Notes: generated from the sequence alone by a model not told the origin. A stretch of 11,396 nucleotides of DNA from SICV01 sp964372375 (GCA_964372375.1 CAYJQF010000019.1:1-11396), one strand, 5' to 3'; numbered from the stretch's first letter, positions 1 through 6,838 are shown. Program-made: numbers and translations.

Positions 1-78
1 AGCTCAGTTGGTTAGAGCGCTGCTCTGATAAATATATCGGAAAGGCAGAGGTCCCCAGTTCGACTCTGGGCGGGATCA
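1..78 (+). tRNA. tRNA-Ile (anticodon GAT), 5'-truncated, intron-containing
   Basis: This is the 3' part of a tRNA; the first eight bases (5' acceptor strand and position 8) lie before the window. The D stem is 2-5/15-18. The anticodon stem is 20-24/44-48, with one T-G pair next to the loop. The T stem is 54-58/66-70 around the loop TTCGACT, the 3' acceptor strand is 71-77, and the discriminator base A is at 78. No CCA is encoded, as is usual in archaea. After removal of a 12-nt insertion the anticodon loop reads CTGATAA, giving anticodon GAT for isoleucine. The D-arm sequence AGCTCAGTTGGTTAGAGC is also typical of tRNA-Ile. A Pro reading (CGG at 38-40) is rejected because it is not preceded by T. 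The identity is quite sure; only the missing 5' end is inferred. Confidence 0.9.
31..42 (+). other. 12-nt tRNA intron at canonical position 37/38
   Basis: The anticodon loop would be 19 nt without splicing. Bases 25-28 (CTGA) pair with 37-40 (TCGG, one T-G pair) to give a 4-bp central helix. A three-base bulge AAA (41-43) lies on the 3' side, and T29 A30 A31 opens a terminal loop on the 5' side. Cutting after the second bulge base on each side, the rule for the archaeal tRNA splicing endonuclease, removes exactly 31-42 and leaves loop CTGATAA. The structure is a relaxed bulge-helix-loop form because the intron is too short for an inner helix. It is near the lower size limit I know for archaeal tRNA introns. 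Confidence 0.82.
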
Positions 79-84
79 TTTTTT
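79..84 (+). terminator. Oligo-T terminator of the tRNA
   Basis: Six T residues follow the tRNA directly, the usual intrinsic archaeal termination signal. The run overlaps the stop codon of the convergent gene that ends at 83. Confidence 0.6.
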
Positions 85-718
85 ATTCGTGTAATGAGAA
101 CTCAACACTCAGGCCTTTTTCTCCGATGGAATAACCCTTAAGGGGAAGATTGATAGGCAGGCTGTTTACATATATCTTGCTCTTTCCTATTGCTTTGACT
201 TCATAGCCTGATTCCAGTTTTGAGATGAAGATATCGTTTGCTGACTGCAAACCGGGAACTGTTAATTCATAAATGATTTTATCGCTCAGCCGCTTCACAC
301 TTGTTTTTGCCGCTGTTCTCGGCAATGCAGACATTTTCTTTGCCTGCTCTTCGGTCATTTCTTTTGATTTGATCTGTTGTTTTGCCGGCTTCTGCTGCTG
401 CATGCCTACTCTGATTTTGATGCCGTGAGGAAGATTTTGAATTTCTGTTTTCTCAAGCGCACGGACTTGCACATCAAGGTTCTTCATTACGGATGACATG
501 AGTGAGGTAATGATCTTGTCGGTAATTCCTCCTAAAGGCAGCTCCTGTCTGCGTTGGTCAAAAGCGTCAGCACGACCTAAGATGCCAAATTCTTGCAGTT
601 CTGTTTCTCTGTCCATGAGCTGTGTACCACAGTAGGGGCAGAAGATAAAGTCCTTGCTTATTTGCTCTGCACACGTAATGCATGCGGCCTGCTGTTTTGA
701 TTTCTTCTTAAAGAACAT
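83..718 (-). CDS. Zinc-ribbon protein with C-terminal Hsp20/alpha-crystallin-like domain
   Basis: A 211-residue soluble protein. An N-terminal zinc ribbon has Cys13, Cys16, Cys27 and Cys30 (CxxC and CPYC knuckles). A middle region (about 40-135) is rich in Gln, Lys and Glu and probably partly disordered. The last 70 residues look like an Hsp20/CS beta-sandwich, with YELTVPGLQSANDI early, GYEVKAIG in the middle and a closing strand GLSVEF. No IxI motif follows the last strand, so large oligomers of classical small heat-shock type are not assured. A chaperone-like or substrate-binding role is inferred from the fold. The Cdc48 operon lies two genes away. The ATG sits about 26 bases from a TATA-like box, fitting a leaderless message. 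The stop codon is four bases from the convergent tRNA. The domain call is moderate and the exact role unknown. Confidence 0.78.
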   Translation of the reverse strand: MFFKKKSKQQAACITCAEQISKDFIFCPYCGTQLMDRETELQEFGILGRADAFDQRRQELPLGGITDKIITSLMSSVMKNLDVQVRALEKTEIQNLPHGIKIRVGMQQQKPAKQQIKSKEMTEEQAKKMSALPRTAAKTSVKRLSDKIIYELTVPGLQSANDIFISKLESGYEVKAIGKSKIYVNSLPINLPLKGYSIGEKGLSVEFSLHE

Positions 719-732
719 GATTTACTAAGGAA

Positions 733-756
733 TTAGAAACTTTTAAACGTTTCTAA
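733..756 (-). promoter_or_regulatory. TATA box inside an 8-bp inverted repeat, promoter of the Hsp20-like gene
   Basis: Arms TTAGAAAC (733-740) and GTTTCTAA (749-756) are perfect complements around an 8-nt spacer. On the minus strand the spacer carries TTTAAAAG (747-740), centred about 25-26 bases before the ATG at 718, the correct spacing for a leaderless archaeal transcript. A regulator bound to the repeat would block TBP. As RNA, the same repeat could form a hairpin 17 bases after the stop codon of the upstream MFS gene, so a role at the 3' end of that transcript is an alternative. Confidence 0.6.
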
Positions 757-772
757 TGATCTCTTTTAATGC

Positions 773-2128
773 CTATTTGTAGAGATGCTTGAGCAGGTCA
801 AGCTCCGTGCGTAACGTGCGGAAGGGATGGGTGAAACTTGGCTGTGTGCTGGGAAGCTGCTTCACTTTTTCTTCTTCACGTAATCCTGCAATACAGCCAA
901 ATGCAACGATGAGCCTGAGGATTCCTGAGATTAAGAAGACAAGCAGTATTGGTCGCATGAAGGTGAATGTGCTTGTGCTGATGATAAGACCGCCTACCAG
1001 TGAACCAATGAACACGCCAAAGCCAGTCAGTACATTGAGGTATGAAATGCAGAGGGCGCGATGTTCAGGAGAGACCATATTGTAGGTGAAATTAGTGACT
1101 GCAATCATGAGTGCTGCATTCGCAAGGCCTACCAGCACTTGCGGTATGAATATAAGAAGTACTGGCTGCTTGATGAAGATCCACAAGAGAGGGTTTATGC
1201 TCAATAAGGATGCACCGATGAAGAAAAGCTTCACGTTGCCATACCGGTCTGAAAATTTTCCCACGTATGGCATGAAGAGAATATAGAAAATAGTTGAGCT
1301 CAGGCTTACGATAGTAATAGTGAGATAGTTGAATCCAAGGTCTTGGCGCATATAGACTGCAAAGAAGGGGCTTGCAATCATAATTGCAGCATTGAATAAA
1401 GCATTATAGACGGCGAATTTGCCCACTGTATCGAACCTCTTGAGGAAAGAGAAGAGCGAGAAGTAATATCCTTTAGCGAGCTTGAAGGGAGGAGCATATT
1501 GTTTCTTGAGGAGGAAGTAGGAGCATGCTGCACAAACGCCTGCAATCAGGAAGAGCGCACTGAAACCGAGCAAAGCAAGGCCATGCGTATCTAGAATGTC
1601 TAAGCCGAGACCTAATACGACCACGAGTAAGCCGGCAATCGCTCCCACACGATGACGTTTGCCAAAGTATATGCCTCGTTGATGTTCGGGAACCAGATCG
1701 CCCATCCAGGAAAACCAGAGAGGATACACCAAGCCGGCAAAGATAGCTAAGATGGTATAACAGGCGATAAGTACGTAGATTGTGTTGGCATGCAGATATC
1801 CTTTCCAGGAGAAGTAGCCGAGCAGCGCAAGCGGAATGAACAAGAGTGTTTGCACTGCTGTTAAGAGAAGCACCGCTTTCTTCCGAGGGAAATATTCCAT
1901 AAGCTTTGTGCCTCCTATTTGTGAGAAAGGAGCGAGCAGACCTGAGAGGGCACTTAATAAGCTAATATGATAGGCATTTGCTTTGAGCGCAAGTGCGAAT
2001 TGAGGGACATAAGTTTCAATAATTGTTTTGTAAATGCTTGAAACTGCGCCTTCAGTAGTGCTGGTTTGTAGAGCTGCTTGCTGTTTCTTAGGCAGATTAG
2101 CCAGAAGGAGCTCGCTTCTATCGCTCAT
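773..2128 (-). CDS. Major facilitator superfamily (MFS) transporter
   Basis: A 451-residue membrane protein with about 12 predicted hydrophobic segments in two halves. These run roughly from residue 50 to 210 and, after a charged cytoplasmic loop (about 208-235), from 236 to 415. The loop after the fourth segment has GDLVPEHQRGIYFGKR. The loop at about 290-305 has GKFSDRYGNVK, which matches the MFS signature motif A (G-x-x-x-D-R-x-G-x-x-x). A second MVSPEHRA loop in the C half mirrors the first. The substrate cannot be read from the sequence; a drug or small-solute efflux carrier is possible but unproven. A hydrophilic N-terminal tail of about 25 residues precedes the membrane part. The ATG start fits a TATA box 25-26 bases upstream with no leader. 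It is divergent from the AbrB-Cdc48 operon. Confidence 0.88.
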   Translation of the reverse strand: MSDRSELLLANLPKKQQAALQTSTTEGAVSSIYKTIIETYVPQFALALKANAYHISLLSALSGLLAPFSQIGGTKLMEYFPRKKAVLLLTAVQTLLFIPLALLGYFSWKGYLHANTIYVLIACYTILAIFAGLVYPLWFSWMGDLVPEHQRGIYFGKRHRVGAIAGLLVVVLGLGLDILDTHGLALLGFSALFLIAGVCAACSYFLLKKQYAPPFKLAKGYYFSLFSFLKRFDTVGKFAVYNALFNAAIMIASPFFAVYMRQDLGFNYLTITIVSLSSTIFYILFMPYVGKFSDRYGNVKLFFIGASLLSINPLLWIFIKQPVLLIFIPQVLVGLANAALMIAVTNFTYNMVSPEHRALCISYLNVLTGFGVFIGSLVGGLIISTSTFTFMRPILLVFLISGILRLIVAFGCIAGLREEEKVKQLPSTQPSFTHPFRTLRTELDLLKHLYK

Positions 2129-2144
2129 TTTTCAGTAATACTAC

Positions 2145-2162
2145 GTATCTTAATAAAGATAC
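2145..2162 (-). promoter_or_regulatory. TATA box inside a 7-bp inverted repeat, promoter of the MFS gene
   Basis: GTATCTT (2145-2151) and AAGATAC (2156-2162) are perfect inverted arms around AATA. On the minus strand the centre reads TTTATTAA, centred about 25-26 bases before the ATG at 2128, giving a leaderless promoter. The arms differ in sequence from those in front of the Hsp20-like gene, so a different binding protein would be expected. Confidence 0.6.
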
Positions 2163-2175
2163 TGGAGCATAGAAA

Positions 2176-2221
2176 TATTTATATAGAGGTATATACAACT
2201 AAGTATACACAAGGTGTGTAT
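2176..2221 (+). promoter_or_regulatory. Promoter and possible operator of the AbrB-cdc48 operon
   Basis: Two TATA-like boxes are present: TTTATATAG (2178-2186) and the palindrome GTATATAC (2189-2196). The second is centred 27 bases before the ATG at 2220, so a leaderless start is possible. Starting from the first would give a leader of about 11 bases that includes AAGGTG (2211-2216), a weak Shine-Dalgarno match. An inverted repeat ATACAC (2205-2210)/GTGTAT (2216-2221) spans the start codon, a plausible autoregulatory site for the encoded AbrB-type protein. Confidence 0.5.
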
Positions 2222-2576
2222 GACAGACATATTTGATACGACTATACTCTGCAAGCACTGCAGGAGTGCTATGAAGCAGACAGTGGTGCATCGAAATGGC
2301 CTTGAGTTACGGGCAGTGCAGTGCGCTCATTGCAAGGATACGATTGTGCATCCTGCTGATTTAAATGGATTTGAACAATTTAAAGACTTGCGGGGCAAGA
2401 TCTTTACCGTTAAATTACGTATGGTTGGTAACAGTCATGCTATTTCTATTCCTAAGGAGATCGTTGATTTTATGAATGAGCAGCACCGGATGATGAAACG
2501 AGAGATGGATGATATGGTACAGTTATCTTTTGAAGATTTTCATAAATTAAGCGTGAGGTTTGGCGATGAAGAGTAA
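2220..2576 (+). CDS. Zinc-ribbon AbrB/SpoVT-type DNA-binding protein
   Basis: A 118-residue protein counted from ATG 2220. An N-terminal zinc ribbon is formed by Cys11, Cys14, Cys35 and Cys38 (CKHC, CAHC). It is followed by an AbrB/MazE-type swapped-hairpin segment at about 62-85 (FTVKLRMVGNSHAISIPKEI), where the VGNSxAISIPKEI pattern is diagnostic. The acidic and Met-rich C-terminus (86-118) could help dimerise. A GTG at 2214 would add two residues; I prefer the ATG because GTG lies within the possible Shine-Dalgarno site. It is the first gene of an operon with cdc48, overlapping it by 11 bases, so the regulator is probably translationally coupled to the ATPase and may control its supply. 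The DNA target is not known; inverted repeats at its own promoter are candidates. Confidence 0.82.
   Translation: MTDIFDTTILCKHCRSAMKQTVVHRNGLELRAVQCAHCKDTIVHPADLNGFEQFKDLRGKIFTVKLRMVGNSHAISIPKEIVDFMNEQHRMMKREMDDMVQLSFEDFHKLSVRFGDEE
2555..2559 (+). promoter_or_regulatory. Shine-Dalgarno site that sets the Cdc48 start
   Basis: GAGGT lies six bases before ATG 2566, inside the end of the AbrB-type gene. It makes ATG 2566 the better start than the in-frame TTG at 2560, which touches the ribosome site itself. Confidence 0.65.
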
Positions 2577-4851
2577 TGAAGTGCGATTAAAAGTAGTAGA
2601 AGCGTTGCAGGATGATGCGTATAAAGGTATTGCTCGCATTGATCCTCAGTTGATGAAGCTCTTGGGCTTGAACAGGGGAGATGTTATTTCGATTAAAGGC
2701 AATCGTGAAACGGTTGCGATTGTTGATAGGGCGTATCCGGCAGATGTAGGAGAACAGATTATCCGCATTGATGGTCTCATCCGAAGAAATGCACGTACGG
2801 GTGTGGGTGAATTTGTGGTTGCAGGCAAAGCACTAGTAAAGGCGGCAGTGAAAGTTTCTCTTGCGCCAGCACAGCAAGGCGTCTTGGTGCAGGGAGATCC
2901 TGAAATCTTTAAGAATGGGTTGTTGGGGAGGGCAATTATGAAAGGAGATATTATTTCGTTGGGCGGTGTGCAGCGCAGAAGAGATATGATGCAGGACAAT
3001 TTTCCTGACATCCTTGGTGATTTGAATGATTTGTTTGGCGCTAATTTTGGTTTTTCAGGCTTTCAACAATTGAAGTTTGTAGTCGTAGCAACCACCCCAG
3101 TAAATCAGCCGTGCATTATTACTGAAGCAACTGAATTGCTTATCAATGCAAAAGCAGTTGATGTGAGCGAGGAGGCAATTCCTGAAGTTACCTATGAGGA
3201 TATTGGAGGGCTTACTGATGAAGTTAAGAAAATCAGGGAAATGGTTGAATTGCCTTTAAAGCATCCCGAGATTTTTGATAGATTAGGTGTGGAGCCACCA
3301 AAAGGAGTGTTATTACACGGGCCTCCCGGCACCGGAAAAACCCTCTTAGCAAAAGCGGTCGCCAATGAGAGCGAGGCGCATTTCATTCTCTTGAATGGCC
3401 CGGAAATTATGAGCAAATTTTACGGAGAGAGTGAGAAAAAGATTAGAGATATTTTTGAAGATGCCGAGAAGAATGCTCCCAGTATTATTTTTATTGATGA
3501 AGTAGATGCGATTGCACCGAAGCGGGAAGATGTGCAGGGGGAAGTGGAGCGGAGAGTCGTGTCACAACTCTTAACGATGATGGATGGTTTGAAGAGCAGA
3601 GGCAGAATTATTGTTATTGGGGCAACCAATCGGGTTAATTCTATTGATCCTGCGTTACGCAGGCCGGGCAGATTTGACCGGGAGGTTGAAATTAGTGTGC
3701 CTGATAAACACGCGCGGCTTAATATTCTTAAGATTCATACGAGAAATATGCCCCTTGCTAAGAGTGTGATACTTGAAGCATTAGCGGGTAAGACCCATGG
3801 CTTTGTGGGCGCCGATTTGTCTGCTTTGACTAAGGAGGCTGCTATGATTGTGTTGCGTAAGTTATTGCCGCAGCTTAAATTGGATGATACGAGTGCGATT
3901 CCTAAAGAAGTATTGGATAAAATCATCGTTGAAAACCAGGATTTTGAAGAGGCATTGCGAGTGGTACGGCCGAGTGCTATGCGTGAAGTGTTAGTGGAAA
4001 CACCAAACATTGGGTGGCAAGATATTGGCGGATTGGAGAAGACCAAGGCGGAATTGAAGGAAGCGATTGAGTGGCCGATTAAACACCCGCAGCACTTTAA
4101 GCGTCTGGGCATTCGGGCTCCCCGAGGTATCTTATTGTACGGGCCTCCCGGCACCGGTAAAACCCTCTTAGCAAAGGCAGTCGCGAAAGAATCAGAAAGC
4201 AATTTTATTCAAGTGAAAGGGCCCAGCTTGTTGAGCATGTGGGTAGGGAAGAGCGAGGAAGGAATCAGGAAGGTATTTGAGCGGGCGCGGCAGGTAGCTC
4301 CCTGTGTGATTTTCTTTGATGAGATTGATGCGCTCGCTGGACGAAGAGGCCTGGAAATGGGAACGAAAGTGACCGAACGAGTATTGAATCAGCTTTTAGC
4401 GGAAATTGATGGTTTAGAAGAATTGAAGGAAGTCACCATTATTGGGGCAACCAATCGGCCCGATATGCTCGATCCTGCTTTATTACGTCCGGGCAGATTT
4501 GACCGCATTATTTTGGTTGATGTACCTGATGAGGCAAGCAGGCGTGAAATATTCAAAGTGCATACAAAGAATACTCCGCTTGCCAAAGATGTCTCTCTTG
4601 AGTCTTTGGTGAAGGCGACGGAGGGCTTTGTGGGTGCAGATGTTGAAGCGTTGGTGCGAGAAGCGGCTATGAGTGCACTTCGCAGAGATATTACTACCAA
4701 AGAAGTTATGAAGGAGGATTTTGATGAAGCATTTATGAAAGTGAAATCGTCAGTATCCCTGGAAACTGCAAAAAGATATAAGAAAATTGAGGAATATTAT
4801 TTGAAGCAGGCAAAAGCAGGCATGGAAGTCGGGCCGATATATACGGGGTAA
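2566..4851 (+). CDS. cdc48: Cdc48/VCP-type AAA+ ATPase (archaeal VAT-like)
   Basis: A 761-residue protein with the full Cdc48 layout: an N domain with double-psi barrel and CDC48_2 parts (about 1-185), then two AAA modules. In D1, Walker A GPPGTGKT starts at residue 252, Walker B has Asp311-Glu312, pore loop KFYG follows the first strand, and the second region of homology ends in GATNR...RRPGRFDRE. In D2, Walker A GPPGTGKT starts at 526, Walker B has Asp585-Glu586, and the pore loop is MWVG. Both modules keep arginine-finger segments, so both should hydrolyse ATP. It unfolds and threads proteins as a hexamer, feeding proteasome or other proteases. The C-terminus is GPIYTG: Tyr is third from the end, so a strict proteasome-docking HbYX tail is absent, though it is one residue away. 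The gene is coupled to the upstream AbrB-type gene. Confidence 0.97.
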   Translation: MKSNEVRLKVVEALQDDAYKGIARIDPQLMKLLGLNRGDVISIKGNRETVAIVDRAYPADVGEQIIRIDGLIRRNARTGVGEFVVAGKALVKAAVKVSLAPAQQGVLVQGDPEIFKNGLLGRAIMKGDIISLGGVQRRRDMMQDNFPDILGDLNDLFGANFGFSGFQQLKFVVVATTPVNQPCIITEATELLINAKAVDVSEEAIPEVTYEDIGGLTDEVKKIREMVELPLKHPEIFDRLGVEPPKGVLLHGPPGTGKTLLAKAVANESEAHFILLNGPEIMSKFYGESEKKIRDIFEDAEKNAPSIIFIDEVDAIAPKREDVQGEVERRVVSQLLTMMDGLKSRGRIIVIGATNRVNSIDPALRRPGRFDREVEISVPDKHARLNILKIHTRNMPLAKSVILEALAGKTHGFVGADLSALTKEAAMIVLRKLLPQLKLDDTSAIPKEVLDKIIVENQDFEEALRVVRPSAMREVLVETPNIGWQDIGGLEKTKAELKEAIEWPIKHPQHFKRLGIRAPRGILLYGPPGTGKTLLAKAVAKESESNFIQVKGPSLLSMWVGKSEEGIRKVFERARQVAPCVIFFDEIDALAGRRGLEMGTKVTERVLNQLLAEIDGLEELKEVTIIGATNRPDMLDPALLRPGRFDRIILVDVPDEASRREIFKVHTKNTPLAKDVSLESLVKATEGFVGADVEALVREAAMSALRRDITTKEVMKEDFDEAFMKVKSSVSLETAKRYKKIEEYYLKQAKAGMEVGPIYTG

Positions 4852-4858
4852 AAGGCAA

Positions 4859-4869
4859 CTTTTTTAAAG
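4859..4869 (+). promoter_or_regulatory. Shared oligo-T terminator (cdc48) and TATA box (next gene)
   Basis: CTTTTTTAAAG begins eight bases after the cdc48 stop. The six Ts fit an archaeal terminator. TTTTTTAAA is centred 26 bases before ATG 4890, which fits a leaderless promoter. The same bases could serve both. Confidence 0.55.
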
Positions 4870-4889
4870 AGCATAAGCACGTCAGATGC

Positions 4890-5309
4890 ATGAACTATCG
4901 GCATCTTAAGAAATCTGCTGGAACAGCAAAGAAATTATTCCCTTTAGCACTTGCAACAAATGAAGGCAGAACTATTTATGTTTTGTATCTTGCACCCGTG
5001 CCTCGATCTAAAAGAGCGGCGGTAAACGTGCCTTTTTTGTATTCACATAAAAAAGGGAGTTACTTTTTTGTCGGCGGTGCAGATGCCTTGCCGCATACTG
5101 CTTCTGATGAAGCTGATGAAGTGATGGATTTGGTTACTCATAAACGAGTTGTTTCCCTTGGTTCGCCGCTTGAGTTGCAATTTGGAGACCAATTAGCACT
5201 TATGCCTAAAGGAAAGCTGCTTTGCCGTCGGGATACGATTTCCTTTATCGTAGGTGATCTTACCGCACTTATTTGCGGATTTCCAGCTTTGAACTTGCAG
5301 ACACTATGA
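4890..5309 (+). CDS. Conserved-looking hypothetical protein, coupled to a GNAT gene
   Basis: A 139-residue protein whose family I do not recognise. It has a basic N-terminus (MNYRHLKKSAGTAKK) and several short hydrophobic stretches suited to beta strands (TIYVLYLAPV, AAVNVPFLYS, GSYFFVGGAD, ISFIVGDLTALI). There is no signal peptide and no clear membrane segment. An acidic patch DEADEVMD sits near residue 75. Coding character is supported by a TATA box at the leaderless distance and by a four-base ATGA overlap with the acetyltransferase gene downstream, which implies coordinated translation. A partner or substrate role for the acetyltransferase is a guess. Confidence 0.7.
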   Translation: MNYRHLKKSAGTAKKLFPLALATNEGRTIYVLYLAPVPRSKRAAVNVPFLYSHKKGSYFFVGGADALPHTASDEADEVMDLVTHKRVVSLGSPLELQFGDQLALMPKGKLLCRRDTISFIVGDLTALICGFPALNLQTL

Positions 5310-5830
5310 GCTTCTCTATTCTTTTTCGCGGTGTGGAATCTGCTTCAGATGTTAGGGTATTGCAGCGCTTCCTTCTCGCGCAGCATCTTGGGTATAAAGG
5401 ATATGGTGCATGGGTTGAGAGGAGCATGCCACAGGTTGTCTCCGGCGCTAAACAAGCAGTGCTTGCTTTTTATGGAGCGCACTTAGTTGGCGATGTGGTA
5501 CTCCAACAGCATCGGTCCGCTCCCTTTTTTCTTGAAGTGAAGAATTTGCGCATTGAAAAGGGATGGCGCGGCAGGAATTTTGCTCCCTTTATGCTGCGTC
5601 AGGTTGAAGTTGAGTATATGGATCGTTACTGTGGAGTTATTTGTGATGTGCGTGCTGATCGCCCTGATATTGTTCAGTTTATGGAATCGCAAGGATATAC
5701 TGCACTGCCCGCAACACCGTTGTATGATTGCCATGAACTCGAGATTCCGATGGTAAAAGTGTTACAGCCCGCCTTTGCCCGACAAGTGTTCCTTGGAGCA
5801 CAGAAGATTATTACTGCGCAGGCGGTTTAA
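5306..5830 (+). CDS. GNAT-like N-acetyltransferase
   Basis: A 174-residue protein counted from ATG 5306, chosen because it forms an ATGA overlap with the preceding stop. An upstream TTG at 5273 would add 11 residues inside the previous gene. The pattern fits the GNAT fold. Strands come in AVLAFYGAHLVGDVVLQ (51-67) and in FFLEVKNLRIEKGWRGRNFAPFMLRQV (74-100). The latter has the expected beta4 strand followed by a basic acetyl-CoA loop (WRGRNFA, a loose form of the R/Q-x-x-G-x-G/A motif) and a helix. Next come a strand ICDVRAD and a helix DIVQFMESQGY, the usual GNAT C-terminal part. The acceptor is unknown. Structured repeat element E1 begins right after the TAA stop. Confidence 0.72.
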   Translation: MSFSILFRGVESASDVRVLQRFLLAQHLGYKGYGAWVERSMPQVVSGAKQAVLAFYGAHLVGDVVLQQHRSAPFFLEVKNLRIEKGWRGRNFAPFMLRQVEVEYMDRYCGVICDVRADRPDIVQFMESQGYTALPATPLYDCHELEIPMVKVLQPAFARQVFLGAQKIITAQAV

Positions 5831-5942
5831 TGTCAAGGAATTTGACAGAAAACCGCACCCCTCAAGGATTTTCAATCCTTGACGGCCATCAAGAACTCTA
5901 TTCTTGAGGTTTAAGCCGTGGTGGCACATCGTGCTTTTGATC
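5831..5942 (+). repeat. Structured repeat element copy E1
   Basis: Begins immediately after the GNAT stop. It holds three tandem hairpins. The first is TGTCAA/TTGACA (5831-5836/5842-5847). Hairpin A is TCAAGGATT/AATCCTTGA (5862-5870/5874-5882, loop of three). Hairpin B is TCAAGAA/TTCTTGA (5889-5895/5901-5907, loop of five). AAACC (5850-5854) and GGTTT (5908-5912) can close hairpins A and B into a branched unit. The first 16 bases match copy E2 at 15 positions. The last part, GTGGTGGCACATCGTG onward (5918-5941), matches E2 7007-7030 at 21 of 25 aligned columns. The hairpin A plus B part matches copy E3. Its right portion is read as the last 14 codons of the aminopeptidase on the minus strand. 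Confidence 0.65.
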
Positions 5943-6818
5943 TTCCGTAGTTACTATAACTTTCTCTTTGAGGATAATGAGTGTGTGCTCTGCCTGTGCG
6001 ACTTTTCCCTTTCCTGCTTCAATTAATTGGGGATACTGGTGGATGATATGTGCTTCCTCTAACCTTTGGAGCGCCAGCACTACTCGTGTACCGAATTTTT
6101 TCACGAGCCAGCGTGAGCAAAAAGGGAGTGTTTGGTATTCTTCTTGTATGTATGCAAGTATTTGCCGCGCGCCTGCATCCCGCACGTTGCCCGGCTTCTG
6201 TAAGGCGTAAATGCCTGAAGGCTTGCCGTCTTTTACTTTTCCTAAGCCTGAAGTGGCGAACGGCTCAATCGCATATATTCCCTCAGGCAGTGTCTTTTCT
6301 TGTGCATTGTCATAATTGGGAATCGTGAGGCCTGCATGAATCTCATGCTGTTCTATTGCATGTCCGGAAAGATTTTGAATTGGTTGGAAACCTGCCTGCT
6401 TGATGGCGTGCTCAATCACTGCACCGAGTTTTCTAATGGCAACGTCTTTTTTTACTAAGAGGCACGCTTTTGCCAGAGCTTGTTCAGCTGCTGCAATGAG
6501 TTTTTTATTTTCCTCGCTGTTTTCTAAATCCAGGGAAACGGCTGTGTCTGCTATCCATCCATCGGTATGCACACCAAGGTCTACTTTAAGCAAGCCGTAT
6601 GCAGTTTCTGCGCTGTTATATGCAGGAGTCACATGGGCCGCTATTTCATTGATGGATAAATTAACTGGAAATGCAGGCTTGCCCCCTTGCTGTAAAATAA
6701 ACGCTTCTATTTTTTCTGCTATTTCTAATAACGGCATTTCTTTTTTGATGAAGGACTTGGCGTAGGCAACTGCGGATTGTGCGATAGCGCCTGCTTTCAT
6801 GAGCTTTTCCCTATTCAT
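5898..6818 (-). CDS. map: Type II methionine aminopeptidase
   Basis: A 306-residue cytosolic metallopeptidase that removes the initiator Met from new proteins. It has the type II pattern: PVNLSINEIAAHVTP carries the substrate His62. The five metal ligands are Asp80 (KVDLG), Asp91 (IADTAVSL), His153 (NLSGHAIEQHEIHAG), Glu185 (YAIEPFATSG) and Glu277 (AQAEHTLII). The helical subdomain insertion of type II enzymes lies at about 210-265. The usual family end is near VIVTTE (about 292). The final 14 residues, DQKHDVPPRLKPQE, are extra and are encoded by repeat element E1, with the stop codon in the loop of its hairpin B. The ATG start has a TATA box 26 bases away and no Shine-Dalgarno, so it is leaderless. 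The enzyme is essential in most cells; nothing suggests inactivation. Confidence 0.95.
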   Translation of the reverse strand: MNREKLMKAGAIAQSAVAYAKSFIKKEMPLLEIAEKIEAFILQQGGKPAFPVNLSINEIAAHVTPAYNSAETAYGLLKVDLGVHTDGWIADTAVSLDLENSEENKKLIAAAEQALAKACLLVKKDVAIRKLGAVIEHAIKQAGFQPIQNLSGHAIEQHEIHAGLTIPNYDNAQEKTLPEGIYAIEPFATSGLGKVKDGKPSGIYALQKPGNVRDAGARQILAYIQEEYQTLPFCSRWLVKKFGTRVVLALQRLEEAHIIHQYPQLIEAGKGKVAQAEHTLIILKEKVIVTTEDQKHDVPPRLKPQE

Positions 6819-6838
6819 GATGGTAGGTTTCTTTCTGG

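Noticed and set aside
787..803. GCTTGA/TCAAGC hairpin near the MFS stop as another repeat copy
   Set aside because: Six-base stem inside coding sequence, with none of the flanking element sequence; probably chance.
2560..2565. TTG at 2560 as the Cdc48 start
   Set aside because: GAGGT sits directly against it; spacing fits ATG 2566 instead.
3192..4700. Minus-strand reading frames opposite cdc48
   Set aside because: They are antisense shadows of a clearly conserved gene, low in complexity and without promoters or family signs.
4834..4851. Proteasome-docking HbYX tail on Cdc48
   Set aside because: The end is IYTG; Tyr should be the second-last residue, so the strict motif is absent.
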